Origin: CAADGU01 sp964467705 | Lineage (GTDB): Bacteria > Chloroflexota > Anaerolineae > Promineifilales > Promineifilaceae | Length of the DNA stretch: 64,000 nucleotides | Direction of reading: 5' to 3' | Assembly: GCA_964467705.1 (NCBI GenBank) | Contig: CAYXUZ010000004.1 | Coordinates: 1 to 64,000, forward strand | Part shown: positions 34,888 through 42,871 of the stretch, piece after piece | How the letters are laid out: each line of letters starts with the position of its first letter | Position numbering within the stretch: the stretch's first letter is position 1 | Program-made: the position numbers and the translations under genes | The notes under the pieces: generated by a model | Told to the model about the DNA's origin: nothing | The model's input: only the letters and a program-made list of their open reading frames with translations | Database searches by the model: none

Positions 34888-36351
34888 TTATTCCTCAACG
34901 TAGCCATCCGATTTCGACAACCAAAGATTACTAGAGAAATCGGTTGTCTTGGCCCAGGTTGGTACTGTCCACATGGCCCCTGCCAGCCCCAACATGATGG
35001 CCCCTTGCATGGTGAAGGGGGTGGGTTCCGGTTGCAGCAGGCTGATGACGAGGAGGGCCAGCCAGACGGCCGTTGCCGGGGCATAGTGGGTTAGCAAGTG
35101 GCGGCGGGCCAGCGGCCAGAAGAGTACCGCCAGCCAACAAAGCAGCCCCACAATGCCCAATTCCACACCTACCAGCAGCGGTGTAAGGTGTACCAGCCCG
35201 GCGTAATGCAGCAGTTGTTGGGCGGCGGGCACAAATTGGCCCGGCCCCACGCCCAGCCAGGGATAGGTTTGCAGCAGTTCCCAGGCCACCGGCAGGTCGC
35301 GGGCACGTTCTAAAAAGGAAGCCATTTCCACCAGGTTGCGCGGCCGGGAAATGCGCCCCAGCAGCACCGGCGAATAAAGCAGGATGAACATGATAAAGCC
35401 GCCGCCAAGAAGCAACAGCCAGACGATGCTGGAACGGGAGAGGTGAAAGGGCAGCCCATTCGCTGGCCTCAAGGCAGGTTGTAACCTCCAGCCCGCCACC
35501 CCATACACCAGCAAGCCGGCGGCCAGCGCCAGCCAGGCCGAGCGAGACAGGCTGACCAGCAAGCCACCTAGCCCAACTATCAGCGCCAGTTGCAGAAGGA
35601 GCCGCCATTTGCCAGAGGCCACCCTGACCAACGGCCAGAGCATGAGCCAGAGCAGGGCCAGCTTCCAGCCGAGCCGGTTGGGGTGGCTGTTGAGGCCATA
35701 GCCGCGCAGCCAGCGGGCGTCGCCATTCATCACAATGCTCACATCCAGCCGGGCCGCACTGAGGAGGGGTTCGCCCATGAAATTGAGGTTGAGGTCTTGC
35801 TGCCGCCAGAATTGCAGCATGGCTACGCTGCTTTGCGCCAGCATGACGAGCGCCAGAACGGTGGTCAGTCCCTGCCAGACGGCCGTCGGCGGATGCGCCA
35901 TCGGCGGATGCAGATTCAATACGCTGAGATAAATAAGCCAGAAGAGAAGGAGCATGAGTACGGCCGTGATCATCGGCCGTATGGGGGCAGAACGCACATA
36001 AAAAAGAGTGATGGCAGTTGCCAACACCGTCAGCACGGCCAGAGGCAGCGTGACACGCCGGTCACCCCATGACCAGGTGGTGGATTCACGCCACTGTACC
36101 AATAGACCGATTGCCAGCAGCAGGGGCAACAGGCTTAATGGCCCGATTTGCCAGCCGAACAGGGAGACGGCGGCCCAGGTGAAGGGGCCTTGCTGCCAGC
36201 CGTAGGAATGGCTGAGCAGCGCCAGCAGTAGAAAGAGCAAAAATACTCCCCGGCTCAGGGAAATAAAGGCAAGCCCGTTTGTAGTAGGCGATTTATCGCC
36301 TTCCATTGGCGATAAATCGCCTACTACAAACGAGGGGGTGGGGCGTTTCAT
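34888..36351 (-). CDS. O-antigen ligase family (WaaL/Wzy-like) membrane protein
   Basis: A 487-aa protein with about 11 membrane helices and the Wzy_C landmarks: SLSRSAWLALAAGLL and, after a long outer loop, YPWLGVGPGQFVPAAQ. It joins or polymerises lipid-linked glycans on the outer face of the membrane. The N-terminus (SFVVGDLSPMEGDKSPTTNGLA) is encoded by a 57-bp palindrome and the C-terminus (DFSSNLWLSKSD) by another repeat, so both ends look eroded or extended by repeat insertion. The gene starts seven bases after radical SAM gene 2 and is followed by the nucleotidyltransferase gene after five bases. Confidence 0.85.
   Translation of the reverse strand: MKRPTPSFVVGDLSPMEGDKSPTTNGLAFISLSRGVFLLFLLLALLSHSYGWQQGPFTWAAVSLFGWQIGPLSLLPLLLAIGLLVQWRESTTWSWGDRRVTLPLAVLTVLATAITLFYVRSAPIRPMITAVLMLLLFWLIYLSVLNLHPPMAHPPTAVWQGLTTVLALVMLAQSSVAMLQFWRQQDLNLNFMGEPLLSAARLDVSIVMNGDARWLRGYGLNSHPNRLGWKLALLWLMLWPLVRVASGKWRLLLQLALIVGLGGLLVSLSRSAWLALAAGLLVYGVAGWRLQPALRPANGLPFHLSRSSIVWLLLLGGGFIMFILLYSPVLLGRISRPRNLVEMASFLERARDLPVAWELLQTYPWLGVGPGQFVPAAQQLLHYAGLVHLTPLLVGVELGIVGLLCWLAVLFWPLARRHLLTHYAPATAVWLALLVISLLQPEPTPFTMQGAIMLGLAGAMWTVPTWAKTTDFSSNLWLSKSDGYVEE
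34908..34943. repeat. Second copy of the DFSSNLWL-encoding element
   Basis: At the 3' end of the O-antigen ligase gene, in the same sense relative to coding as the copy at 30531-30576. Differences between the copies are mostly at third codon positions. Confidence 0.88.
36276..36332. repeat. Perfect 25-bp-arm palindrome at the start of the ligase gene
   Basis: Arms 36276-36300 and 36308-36332 are exact complements, loop of seven. It contains CGATTTATCGCC-type sequence. It is translated as residues 7-28 of the ligase and would form a very stable hairpin next to the start codon. Confidence 0.95.
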
Positions 36352-36358
36352 GCGTGGA

Positions 36359-37867
36359 TTAGAAGCCGGATGTTTCCGGGCGTTGGTAGGCGATGAGATG
36401 ATGCAGGGCGCGCAGTTCCAGCGGCGAACGGTAGATGCGGGTGTGGTAGCGCCAGGAAGAAAGCAGTTTGAGAATACGGCGACGCGCTCCGGTGAGGTGG
36501 GTGTCGGTGGAGGTGGGGTAGTAGGCGTTGAGGACGCGCTCGAAGTCGTGTAGTTGTTTGTGGAGCGGCCGTTTAATCCAGGGCATGGTCAGGCTGCGGC
36601 GCTGCGAAAAGTTGAGCCAGGCGGGGCTGACCCACTCTTCCAGCGTTTGCGGGAAGGCGAACCCTTCCGCCTGCGCTTCGTCGTAGAGGTCGCCTGCCAG
36701 GGGGACGGGGGTGTAGAGGTACATGATGATTTCGGCGGCGGGGTTGAGTTGTTTCACCTGGCGGATGAAGTTCATGGTCTGGTGGGCGTCGGCTTCGGGG
36801 TCGGGCGGGTTGCCCATGACAAAAGAGAGTTCGGGCACGATACCGTAGCTTTTCATGCGGCGCACCATTTCCAGCGTTTTGTCGGGGGTCATCTGGCCGC
36901 CTTTGTCCATGCGTTTGAGGGTTTCCAGCGAGCCGGACTCTGCACCCAGAAAGACCATTTTCAGGCCAGCGTCACGCATGAGTGCCCAGGTGCGGTCACT
37001 GTATTGCATCATGGTGTCAATGCGCCCTTCGCCCCACCAGGCGAGGCCCAAATCCATGATGCGTTCGCTGAATTCGGCGATGCGCGCTTCCTGGGTGAAG
37101 AAGTTATTGTCGTAAAATTCGATGGCGTTGACCTGCCATTTTTCGTGGTAGAGGCGGGCGATTTGTTCGAGTTGGACGGCCGTTTGCGGCAGCCAACGGC
37201 CGTTCACCATATTAACCACAGCGCAAAAGTTACAGAAAAAGGGGCAGCCGTAGGAGGAGTGGTAGCCCAATGTGCGCCTGCCGAGGAAGGTAGGGCGGAC
37301 GTAACGGCCAACGGAGACACGCTCGAAGTTCCAGGGGGGCAGGTTTTTGGGAGCGGGGATGGGGGCCAGGGGGTTGGTGACGGGACGGCCATCGGCGTCT
37401 TTGTAGGCGAGGCCGGGGATTTGGTAATCGGTAATCGGTAATCGGTAATCGGTGAGGGGGATGGTGGTACGGCCGTGCAGGTGGTCGAGTAGCTGGAGGA
37501 AGGCGTATTCGCCGTGGCCGCGAATGACGTAATCTACGTAGTCGGCACGCAGGCAGACGTCCCAATGTTGGGTGGGGAAGTAGCCGCCCCAGATGATGGT
37601 GAGGTGGGGGTGGCGGCGTTTAAGTTCGCGGCAGAGGGGGACGGCCTGCTGCAACTGGGGGCCGGGCATGACGGTGACGGCCAGGAAGGGAGCGGGACCG
37701 GCCTGTTGGATACGGCCGTGTAGCACCGCTAATGGGTCATCTTCCAGATTGCCATCCACAATTTCGTATTCGTATTGCCCTTCCAATACGGCGCCTACGG
37801 CCAGCAGAGACATGGGCAGAACAGGTTTGCGGTTGGCCGATGATTGGGGGTTATAGAAGATAATCAT
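36359..37867 (-). CDS. B12-binding radical SAM protein 2
   Basis: About 502 aa (508 if GTG 37885 is used). The N-terminal B12-binding domain (LPMSLLAVGAVLEGQYEYEIVDG) precedes a radical SAM core with CPFFCNFC (cluster Cys about residues 208, 212 and 215), FYDNNFFTQEARIAEF and GAESGSLETLKRMDKG. Of the same general class as the protein encoded at 32324-33874. It opens a compact leftward operon: radical SAM 2, ligase, nucleotidyltransferase, radical SAM 1. Four exact GGTAATC repeats at 37423-37450 lie in the gene and encode TDYRLPITDYQIPG. Substrate unknown; a modified surface glycan or lipid is likely from context. Confidence 0.85.
   Translation of the reverse strand: MIIFYNPQSSANRKPVLPMSLLAVGAVLEGQYEYEIVDGNLEDDPLAVLHGRIQQAGPAPFLAVTVMPGPQLQQAVPLCRELKRRHPHLTIIWGGYFPTQHWDVCLRADYVDYVIRGHGEYAFLQLLDHLHGRTTIPLTDYRLPITDYQIPGLAYKDADGRPVTNPLAPIPAPKNLPPWNFERVSVGRYVRPTFLGRRTLGYHSSYGCPFFCNFCAVVNMVNGRWLPQTAVQLEQIARLYHEKWQVNAIEFYDNNFFTQEARIAEFSERIMDLGLAWWGEGRIDTMMQYSDRTWALMRDAGLKMVFLGAESGSLETLKRMDKGGQMTPDKTLEMVRRMKSYGIVPELSFVMGNPPDPEADAHQTMNFIRQVKQLNPAAEIIMYLYTPVPLAGDLYDEAQAEGFAFPQTLEEWVSPAWLNFSQRRSLTMPWIKRPLHKQLHDFERVLNAYYPTSTDTHLTGARRRILKLLSSWRYHTRIYRSPLELRALHHLIAYQRPETSGF
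37423..37450. repeat. Four exact tandem 7-bp units inside radical SAM gene 2
   Basis: GGTAATC repeated four times. Unit gain or loss would shift the frame upstream of the catalytic CxxxCxxC motif. Confidence 0.95.
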
Positions 37868-38020
37868 AATGGGTGTCCACTTCACGAAGTCATTGCGTAA
37901 TTGGGTGATTTAGCAATTGGCGGTTATTGGCAGCAATTACTCAACTACCCAATTACCTCTTGCTGCCGGGTCATTATAGCATTGACTGGCAAGAGGGAAA
38001 GAACCGGGCATAATGGAAGC

Positions 38021-38368
38021 ATGATCATTTTGCATATCACAAGGCGGGGGGAGTGGGAAACGGCCGTGAAACAGGGGCAGTATACGGCCGTTTCCCTGGC
38101 GACCGAGGGGTTCATTCACTGTTCCACCCCAGAGCAGGTGCTCATCCCCGCCAATGAACGCTTTCGGGGGCAAACCGATTTGCTGCTGCTATGCATTGAC
38201 CCCACCCGGCTGGTCGCCCCGCTGGTGTATGAAGATTGTTACCAGGCGGGAATGGCTTTCCCCCACATTTACGGGCCGCTTAATACTGATGCCGTGCTGC
38301 GGGTGGTTGATTTTCCACCACAGATTGATGGTACATTTCTGCTGCCACCGTCACTTTGCTTCACATAA
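38021..38368 (+). CDS. DUF952 family protein
   Basis: A 115-aa small protein with the DUF952 landmarks ILHITRRGEWE, EGFIHCSTPEQV, LLLLCIDPTRL, VYEDCYQ and FPHIYGPLNTDAV. The conserved His and Cys in FIHCS suggest a catalytic or binding pocket; the fold is glutaredoxin/ADP-ribosyl-like in some family descriptions, and the function is unestablished. Start 38021 is the first Met of the conserved fold; the longer frame to 37901 runs through repeat DNA. Alone on this strand, followed by a palindrome. Confidence 0.82.
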   Translation: MIILHITRRGEWETAVKQGQYTAVSLATEGFIHCSTPEQVLIPANERFRGQTDLLLLCIDPTRLVAPLVYEDCYQAGMAFPHIYGPLNTDAVLRVVDFPPQIDGTFLLPPSLCFT

Positions 38369-38406
38369 TCTTGCAAGTATGCTAGAATTCCGGCGCAATC
38401 AAGTCA

Positions 38407-38439
38407 AGACCTGACAGGTTTCTCAAGCCTGTCAGGTCT
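38407..38439. repeat. 33-bp palindrome 15-3-15 with CTC loop
   Basis: AGACCTGACAGGTTT, loop CTC, and its near-perfect complement. A sequence relative with the same CTC loop lies inside the DUF2723 gene (42451-42483), and a looser one is at 53523-53556. It may also terminate the DUF952 transcript. Confidence 0.9.
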
Positions 38440-38448
38440 GTTTAGCTA

Positions 38449-40222
38449 ATGACCACCAAACTGGAATTTCTGAAAAATTATCCCCTATTCAAAAAGCTAG
38501 AGCCAGAAGATTTGGCAGACCTGGCGGCTTTGGTCGAGGAATATGAGTACCGCGATGGGGCGGTGGTGGCCTATCAACGGGATGCCGCCGATAGTCTCTA
38601 CATATTAAAAAGTGGTCGGCTGTATGCCAAGACGGTGGAGCGGGGTATTGTGACCCACAGCCGTCATTATTTACCTGGCGACCACTTTGGGCTGGAGTGG
38701 CTTTTTGCTCCCAGTGTGCATCCGGCTACAGTACAGGCCAAGTCCCATGATGATCGGCCGGTGCNNNNNNNNNNTACACGGCCGTGACTTTTTGCCTTTT
38801 CTTAGCGGCCATCATGATGTCATTGATGCGCTGGAGCCGGTGTATGACGCAACCGATACGCAGGTGGCGGGATTCCCGGAGGAGCAATATGCAGAAGCGT
38901 TGAAGATGAAGGCAAAGCGCGACCGGCGCAGCAACACCATGAAGATTTTGCCGGATGAGTTGATTGAGTTTCTATCGCGGCGTAGTGGATGGTATTTATT
39001 TGTGCAGATGATTCCCGTCATTTTAGGGTTGCTACTGGTGATGGTATTGCCGTTTACTTATCTGGCCAGCCAACCGCCGGGAACCATTTTGTATAATATG
39101 CAGTTTTGGTGTCCGGGAGCGCTATCTTTGATTTTTGTGTTATGGGGGCTTTTTCGCTTTTTTGACTGGACAAATGATTATTTTATTGTGACAAACCGGC
39201 GGGTGATTCATCGGGAGTTTAATCTGCGCGCTTTCCGGGTGGATATAAAAATAGCGCGGATCGATCAAATCCAAAGTGTAACGACGTTGAAGCCTTCGTT
39301 GATTGCCAATTTGTTGAACTACGGCACGGTCAAATTGCCGACGGCCTCGCAGTTTGGGGTGATTCTGTTTGACAATATCAGCCAGCCCAAACGGGTGGCG
39401 GAGATATTGGAGCGACTGACTAAGCGGGTGAGTACGCTGGATTCCAGCCGGGAGCAGACGTTGGTGCGCCAATCTATTGAGACGTATTTTGGGTTTGAGC
39501 AGCCATATGAGTTGGTGGGTGAGGAGGTGGATAGCCCCTCAAATGAACCAGAAAACCCAGGCTGTTGGGGTAGTATCGTGCGTCGCTACCAGTGGCGGAT
39601 TGAAGAGAATGGGGTAATTACGTATCACAAACATTTTTTGGTGGCACTGGCTTCTATGTTTTGGCCACTGGTCATTGGCGCTGTGTTGACTGTATTGGTT
39701 TATCTGGTGTACCGCTTTGATCTGGTCACGCCACAGATATTGGGGATTGGGGCGGCGCCCATTTACCTGATATTGTTGTTGTGGCTCATTTGGGATTTGG
39801 AAAACTGGCGCAATGATTTGTATCAGTTGGACGGCCGTTATATTTTTGATATTGATCGCACACCGTTTGGTTTTGGTGAAAGTCGCAAGCAGGCGCAGTT
39901 ACAAAATATCCAGAATGTGCGCGCCTATACGCCCGGATTGATTCACACTATTTTCAACTATGGTTTTGTGGAGGTGGAAACGGCCGGGGTAGACAGCAAC
40001 ATCGTGTTTGAGCATGTGCCGTTTCCGGGGGTGGTGCAGAGCGATATTTTCCAGCAGATTGAAGATTTAAAGCGGCGACAGCGTGAAGCGGATGAGACAC
40101 GCCGTCATAAATCGTTTGCGGTATTGCTGGATGTGTACCGGCAGGAGGATGAGCAGGGGCGCATACCGCGCCGCACCCCAGAGCCGTTGGATTGGGAAGA
40201 TGAGATGGAAGAGAGTGATTGA
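38449..40222 (+). CDS. Cyclic-nucleotide-binding plus bacterial PH-domain membrane protein (split by a gap)
   Basis: Best read as one gene, broken by 10 N at 38765-38774 with a frame change. Residues 1-105 are a cNMP-binding beta-barrel (FLKNYPLFKKLEPEDLADLA, SLYILKSGRLYAKT, HYLPGDHFG). After the gap come a helix pair (GWYLFVQMIPVILGLLLVMVLP), a bPH2 domain (DYFIVTNRRVIHREF, IQSVTTLKPSLIANLLNYGTV), another helix pair and a second PH domain (YQLDGRYIFDIDRTPFG, TIFNYGFVEVETAG). The acidic C-terminus ends EDEMEESD. It may couple a cyclic nucleotide or other ligand to a membrane or envelope process. The combination is unusual; function unknown. Confidence 0.72.
38765..38774. other. Assembly gap (10 N)
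   Basis: Lies within the cNMP-PH gene; the frames on the two sides differ. Confidence 0.99.
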
Positions 40223-40227
40223 GTAAT

Positions 40228-40262
40228 TGGAGGACTGGGAGATTATAAGTCTCCCAATCTCT
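40228..40262. repeat. Imperfect palindrome between convergent genes
   Basis: GGGAGATT and AGTCTCCC arms with outer TAATT/AATTA matches, loop ATA. It may serve as a weak bidirectional terminator. Confidence 0.5.
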
Positions 40263-42871
40263 TAATTACCCCGCCCCTCTACCACCACCTGCCCTAAAAT
40301 GAATCGGTCGCCGTTGAGGTTGCCGGTTGTGTCGGAGATGTGCAGGCGACGGCCGTTGACCATCTCATACAGCCCCACTTCAATCCAATAATCTCCAGGA
40401 GGTAGCTCTGGCGGTATAACCAGCCGGTATGGGTCAAGTAATTGCTGGCCGGGTAGCCATTTGGGAATCCACAAATGGGTAGGGGATGAGCCGCCCAAAG
40501 GGGTGTAATCCAATGCCACATGAGGCACGTTGTTACCGTCAATCAAATGCACAAACACGGTATAGCTTTCTTCGGTTTCAGCCAGGCTTTCCCATTTCAG
40601 GACGAGATTGATAACATCGCCGGGTTGAACGGTGATGGGGTCTGCCCAGGGGGCGCGAGTGAAACGGCCGTTGGCCCAGGCCCGCGCACTCATCAGCCCT
40701 ACCCGCTGCCGGAAGTTCGCCAGTAAATCATCAGTTTCGGGCGGATTGTCCCTCGGCATTATTGTCAGGTTGCCCAGTTCCAGTTGAACCAGGTACTCCT
40801 CATCCTGGCTGAGATTTTTCAGGCTGACCGTTACCGGATACTCACCGCTGGGCAAATCGTGGGGCAGGGCAAAATCAAACCGTTCCACAATCACTTCACC
40901 CGGCCACCAGGTGGGGGTGATGAGGTGGCTGTCGGTGGTGAATTCAAAGGTGAGATCACCGACGCGGACGATGGGCACGTAATAGTCGGCCGTGCTTGTC
41001 GGGGCGCGCATTGCCAGGGTGAACGGGACAAAATCGCCGGCAGTCACGGCCGTGTCTGGCAATGAATATCCCACTATCTCAATGTCCCCACCCGCCAACG
41101 AACCCGACGTCAATTCCGACGGTATCGTTTCATCGCCCGGTTCTAAGACCTGGTAAAAGGGGCCGGACGGCCGTAGCCGAAACTCAGTACCGGCGATGGC
41201 ATTGGGGCGGAAGTTGCTCAGGTAAACCGGCCCGCCGGGCAGGAAGCGGAAAATTGCATCCAGCCAGGGATTTTGGCCGCCGGTGGAGATGAATTCGGGG
41301 CGAACGTCGGCGGGGCTGGGCCAACGGCCGTCTACCCATTGCGCATACCACAGCGGCGTCATATGCTCCCAATCATTCAGCAGCACCGCCCCCTCTCCCT
41401 GCCCGACAAACTGGTCAAACACGGCATTGACATAACGCTGCGCTTCGTCATACTCCCGCAGCGATACGACCGGCGTATTACGCACAAACTGATAAACCGG
41501 CCCCACCAGAAAAAATAAAACGACAACTAGCACTGATACGGTCACGGCCGTTCGCTCTCCTCTGCGTCTCAGCGCCTCTGCGCTAAAAACGGCTCGCATC
41601 AATCCAAATAACCCAATCCCGGCCCACAACCCCACCACCGCAAACGGCCCAATCAGATAGGCCATGATGTCCTGCGCCCGCAGACTAATGACAAAAGCGT
41701 AGGTGCCCAGCGCGGGGAGGGTGTATAAGATGACAAGGTGACGGGGTGACATGGTGACGGGGTGATGAGGTGTCACCTTGTCACCTTGCCACCTTGTCAC
41801 CCCATCATAAAGCAGCCAGCCAAAGCCGAAAATTGCCAGCAAAATGGTAGGCAGGGTGTATTGCAGGCGGAGGAGGGTCCAGAAAACGATTTGGCGGTGG
41901 GGCAGTTCGGCCAGGGGAAAGGTGGGCAGGCTTTCCGTCAGGCCCCGCGCCAGCACGTGGGCCAGGAAGCCGTCCAGGGTGTTCATGGTGGTGGGGCCAA
42001 AACCGGGGTTCATCGGGCTGCGGATGGGGAAGTAGAGCCAGACCGTTAACCCCAACAGAGCAAAGGCGAGCATTTTGAGCAGTGTTTTCCAGTCGCGCAG
42101 GATGGACGGCCGTACCAACGAAATAAACAGCCCATACCCCACAAACCCAAACACGGTCAGCGGATGGTGGGTGATGCCCAACCCGGCGGAGAGGCAGAAG
42201 GCGTAGAGCCACTTATTTGACAAGGTGACAGGGTGACGAGGTGACAATGTGATAGCATTACTTGTCACCTTGTCACCTTGCCACCCTGTCACCCTGTCAT
42301 GTGAAGTCGCCCACCACTTTGTCAGGAAATACAGATTTGCCAGCAAGAACGTGCCGGTGATGATGTGGGGGTTGGCGTGGATGGAATGCTGCCAGTGGTT
42401 CACGCCCGTGCCCACCGACAACCCGGCAAATAAAGCGGCGATGACGCTGAGAGTTGACAGGTTTCTCAAACCTGTCAACTCTAGTTGGCGGGTTGCCGTA
42501 TGCACTGTGCCAAACACAAACAGGCAGGCCAGCGTCCCGGCGACGGCCGAAAGGAGGTGCATCCGCCAGGCGATGGTGCCAATGGGCACGGCCGTCTGAA
42601 TCAATTTGCCCAACAAGGTGATGAAGGCGTAACCGGGTGGATGGGCAATGCCCAAAATGTGGGCCACAAATGTGTATTCCGACGGGTCGCCAAATACCGG
42701 CGTTTGCGCCAGCGTGAACAGATAGCTGAGAAAAACAATTAGCAGAAGCAGGATAAAAGCCAGGCGGTGATCCGCGAAGAACGCGAAGAAACGCGAAGTT
42801 TCTTCTTCTCTTCTCTCTTTGCCCTCTTCGCCTCTTTGCGCCTTTGCGTTGAAATTAAAGAAGTTGGTCAT
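40262..42871 (-). CDS. DUF2723 (TMEM260-like) GT-C membrane protein, riddled with in-frame repeats
   Basis: About 869 aa. The DUF2723 signature is present: GDPSEYTFVAHILGIAHPPGYAF, then HSIHANPHIITG and LGITHHPLTVFG within the first 260 residues. About a dozen helices are followed by an outer C-terminal region of about 370 residues with beta domains. The family includes protein O-mannosyltransferase-like enzymes. At least four dispersed DNA repeats are translated in frame: near the N-terminus (AQRGEEGKERREEETSR), at 42451-42483 (LELTGLRNLSTLS), and two GGTGAC-type arrays giving WQGDKVT...LSPRHPVTLS-like peptides. ATG 42871 overlaps the upstream GT4 gene by 17 bases. Confidence 0.8.
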   Translation of the reverse strand: MTNFFNFNAKAQRGEEGKERREEETSRFFAFFADHRLAFILLLLIVFLSYLFTLAQTPVFGDPSEYTFVAHILGIAHPPGYAFITLLGKLIQTAVPIGTIAWRMHLLSAVAGTLACLFVFGTVHTATRQLELTGLRNLSTLSVIAALFAGLSVGTGVNHWQHSIHANPHIITGTFLLANLYFLTKWWATSHDRVTGWQGDKVTSNAITLSPRHPVTLSNKWLYAFCLSAGLGITHHPLTVFGFVGYGLFISLVRPSILRDWKTLLKMLAFALLGLTVWLYFPIRSPMNPGFGPTTMNTLDGFLAHVLARGLTESLPTFPLAELPHRQIVFWTLLRLQYTLPTILLAIFGFGWLLYDGVTRWQGDKVTPHHPVTMSPRHLVILYTLPALGTYAFVISLRAQDIMAYLIGPFAVVGLWAGIGLFGLMRAVFSAEALRRRGERTAVTVSVLVVVLFFLVGPVYQFVRNTPVVSLREYDEAQRYVNAVFDQFVGQGEGAVLLNDWEHMTPLWYAQWVDGRWPSPADVRPEFISTGGQNPWLDAIFRFLPGGPVYLSNFRPNAIAGTEFRLRPSGPFYQVLEPGDETIPSELTSGSLAGGDIEIVGYSLPDTAVTAGDFVPFTLAMRAPTSTADYYVPIVRVGDLTFEFTTDSHLITPTWWPGEVIVERFDFALPHDLPSGEYPVTVSLKNLSQDEEYLVQLELGNLTIMPRDNPPETDDLLANFRQRVGLMSARAWANGRFTRAPWADPITVQPGDVINLVLKWESLAETEESYTVFVHLIDGNNVPHVALDYTPLGGSSPTHLWIPKWLPGQQLLDPYRLVIPPELPPGDYWIEVGLYEMVNGRRLHISDTTGNLNGDRFILGQVVVEGRGN
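41728..41805. repeat. GGTGAC/GTCACC array inside the DUF2723 gene, copy 1
   Basis: Direct GGTGACNN units with a period of about 8, followed by complementary GTCACCTT units. Translated as GVTRWQGDKVTPHHPVT-like sequence. Confidence 0.85.
42220..42300. repeat. GGTGAC/GTCACC array inside the DUF2723 gene, copy 2
   Basis: Same structure as copy 1, translated as RVTGWQGDKVTSNAITLS-like sequence in a cytoplasmic or outer loop between helices. Confidence 0.85.
42451..42483. repeat. 33-bp perfect palindrome 15-3-15 inside the DUF2723 gene
   Basis: AGAGTTGACAGGTTT, loop CTC, exact complement. Related in sequence and architecture to 38407-38439. Confidence 0.95.

Noticed and set aside
36554..37441. 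Plus-strand frame across radical SAM gene 2
   Set aside because: A Gly/Val-rich shadow; the minus strand carries intact catalytic motifs.
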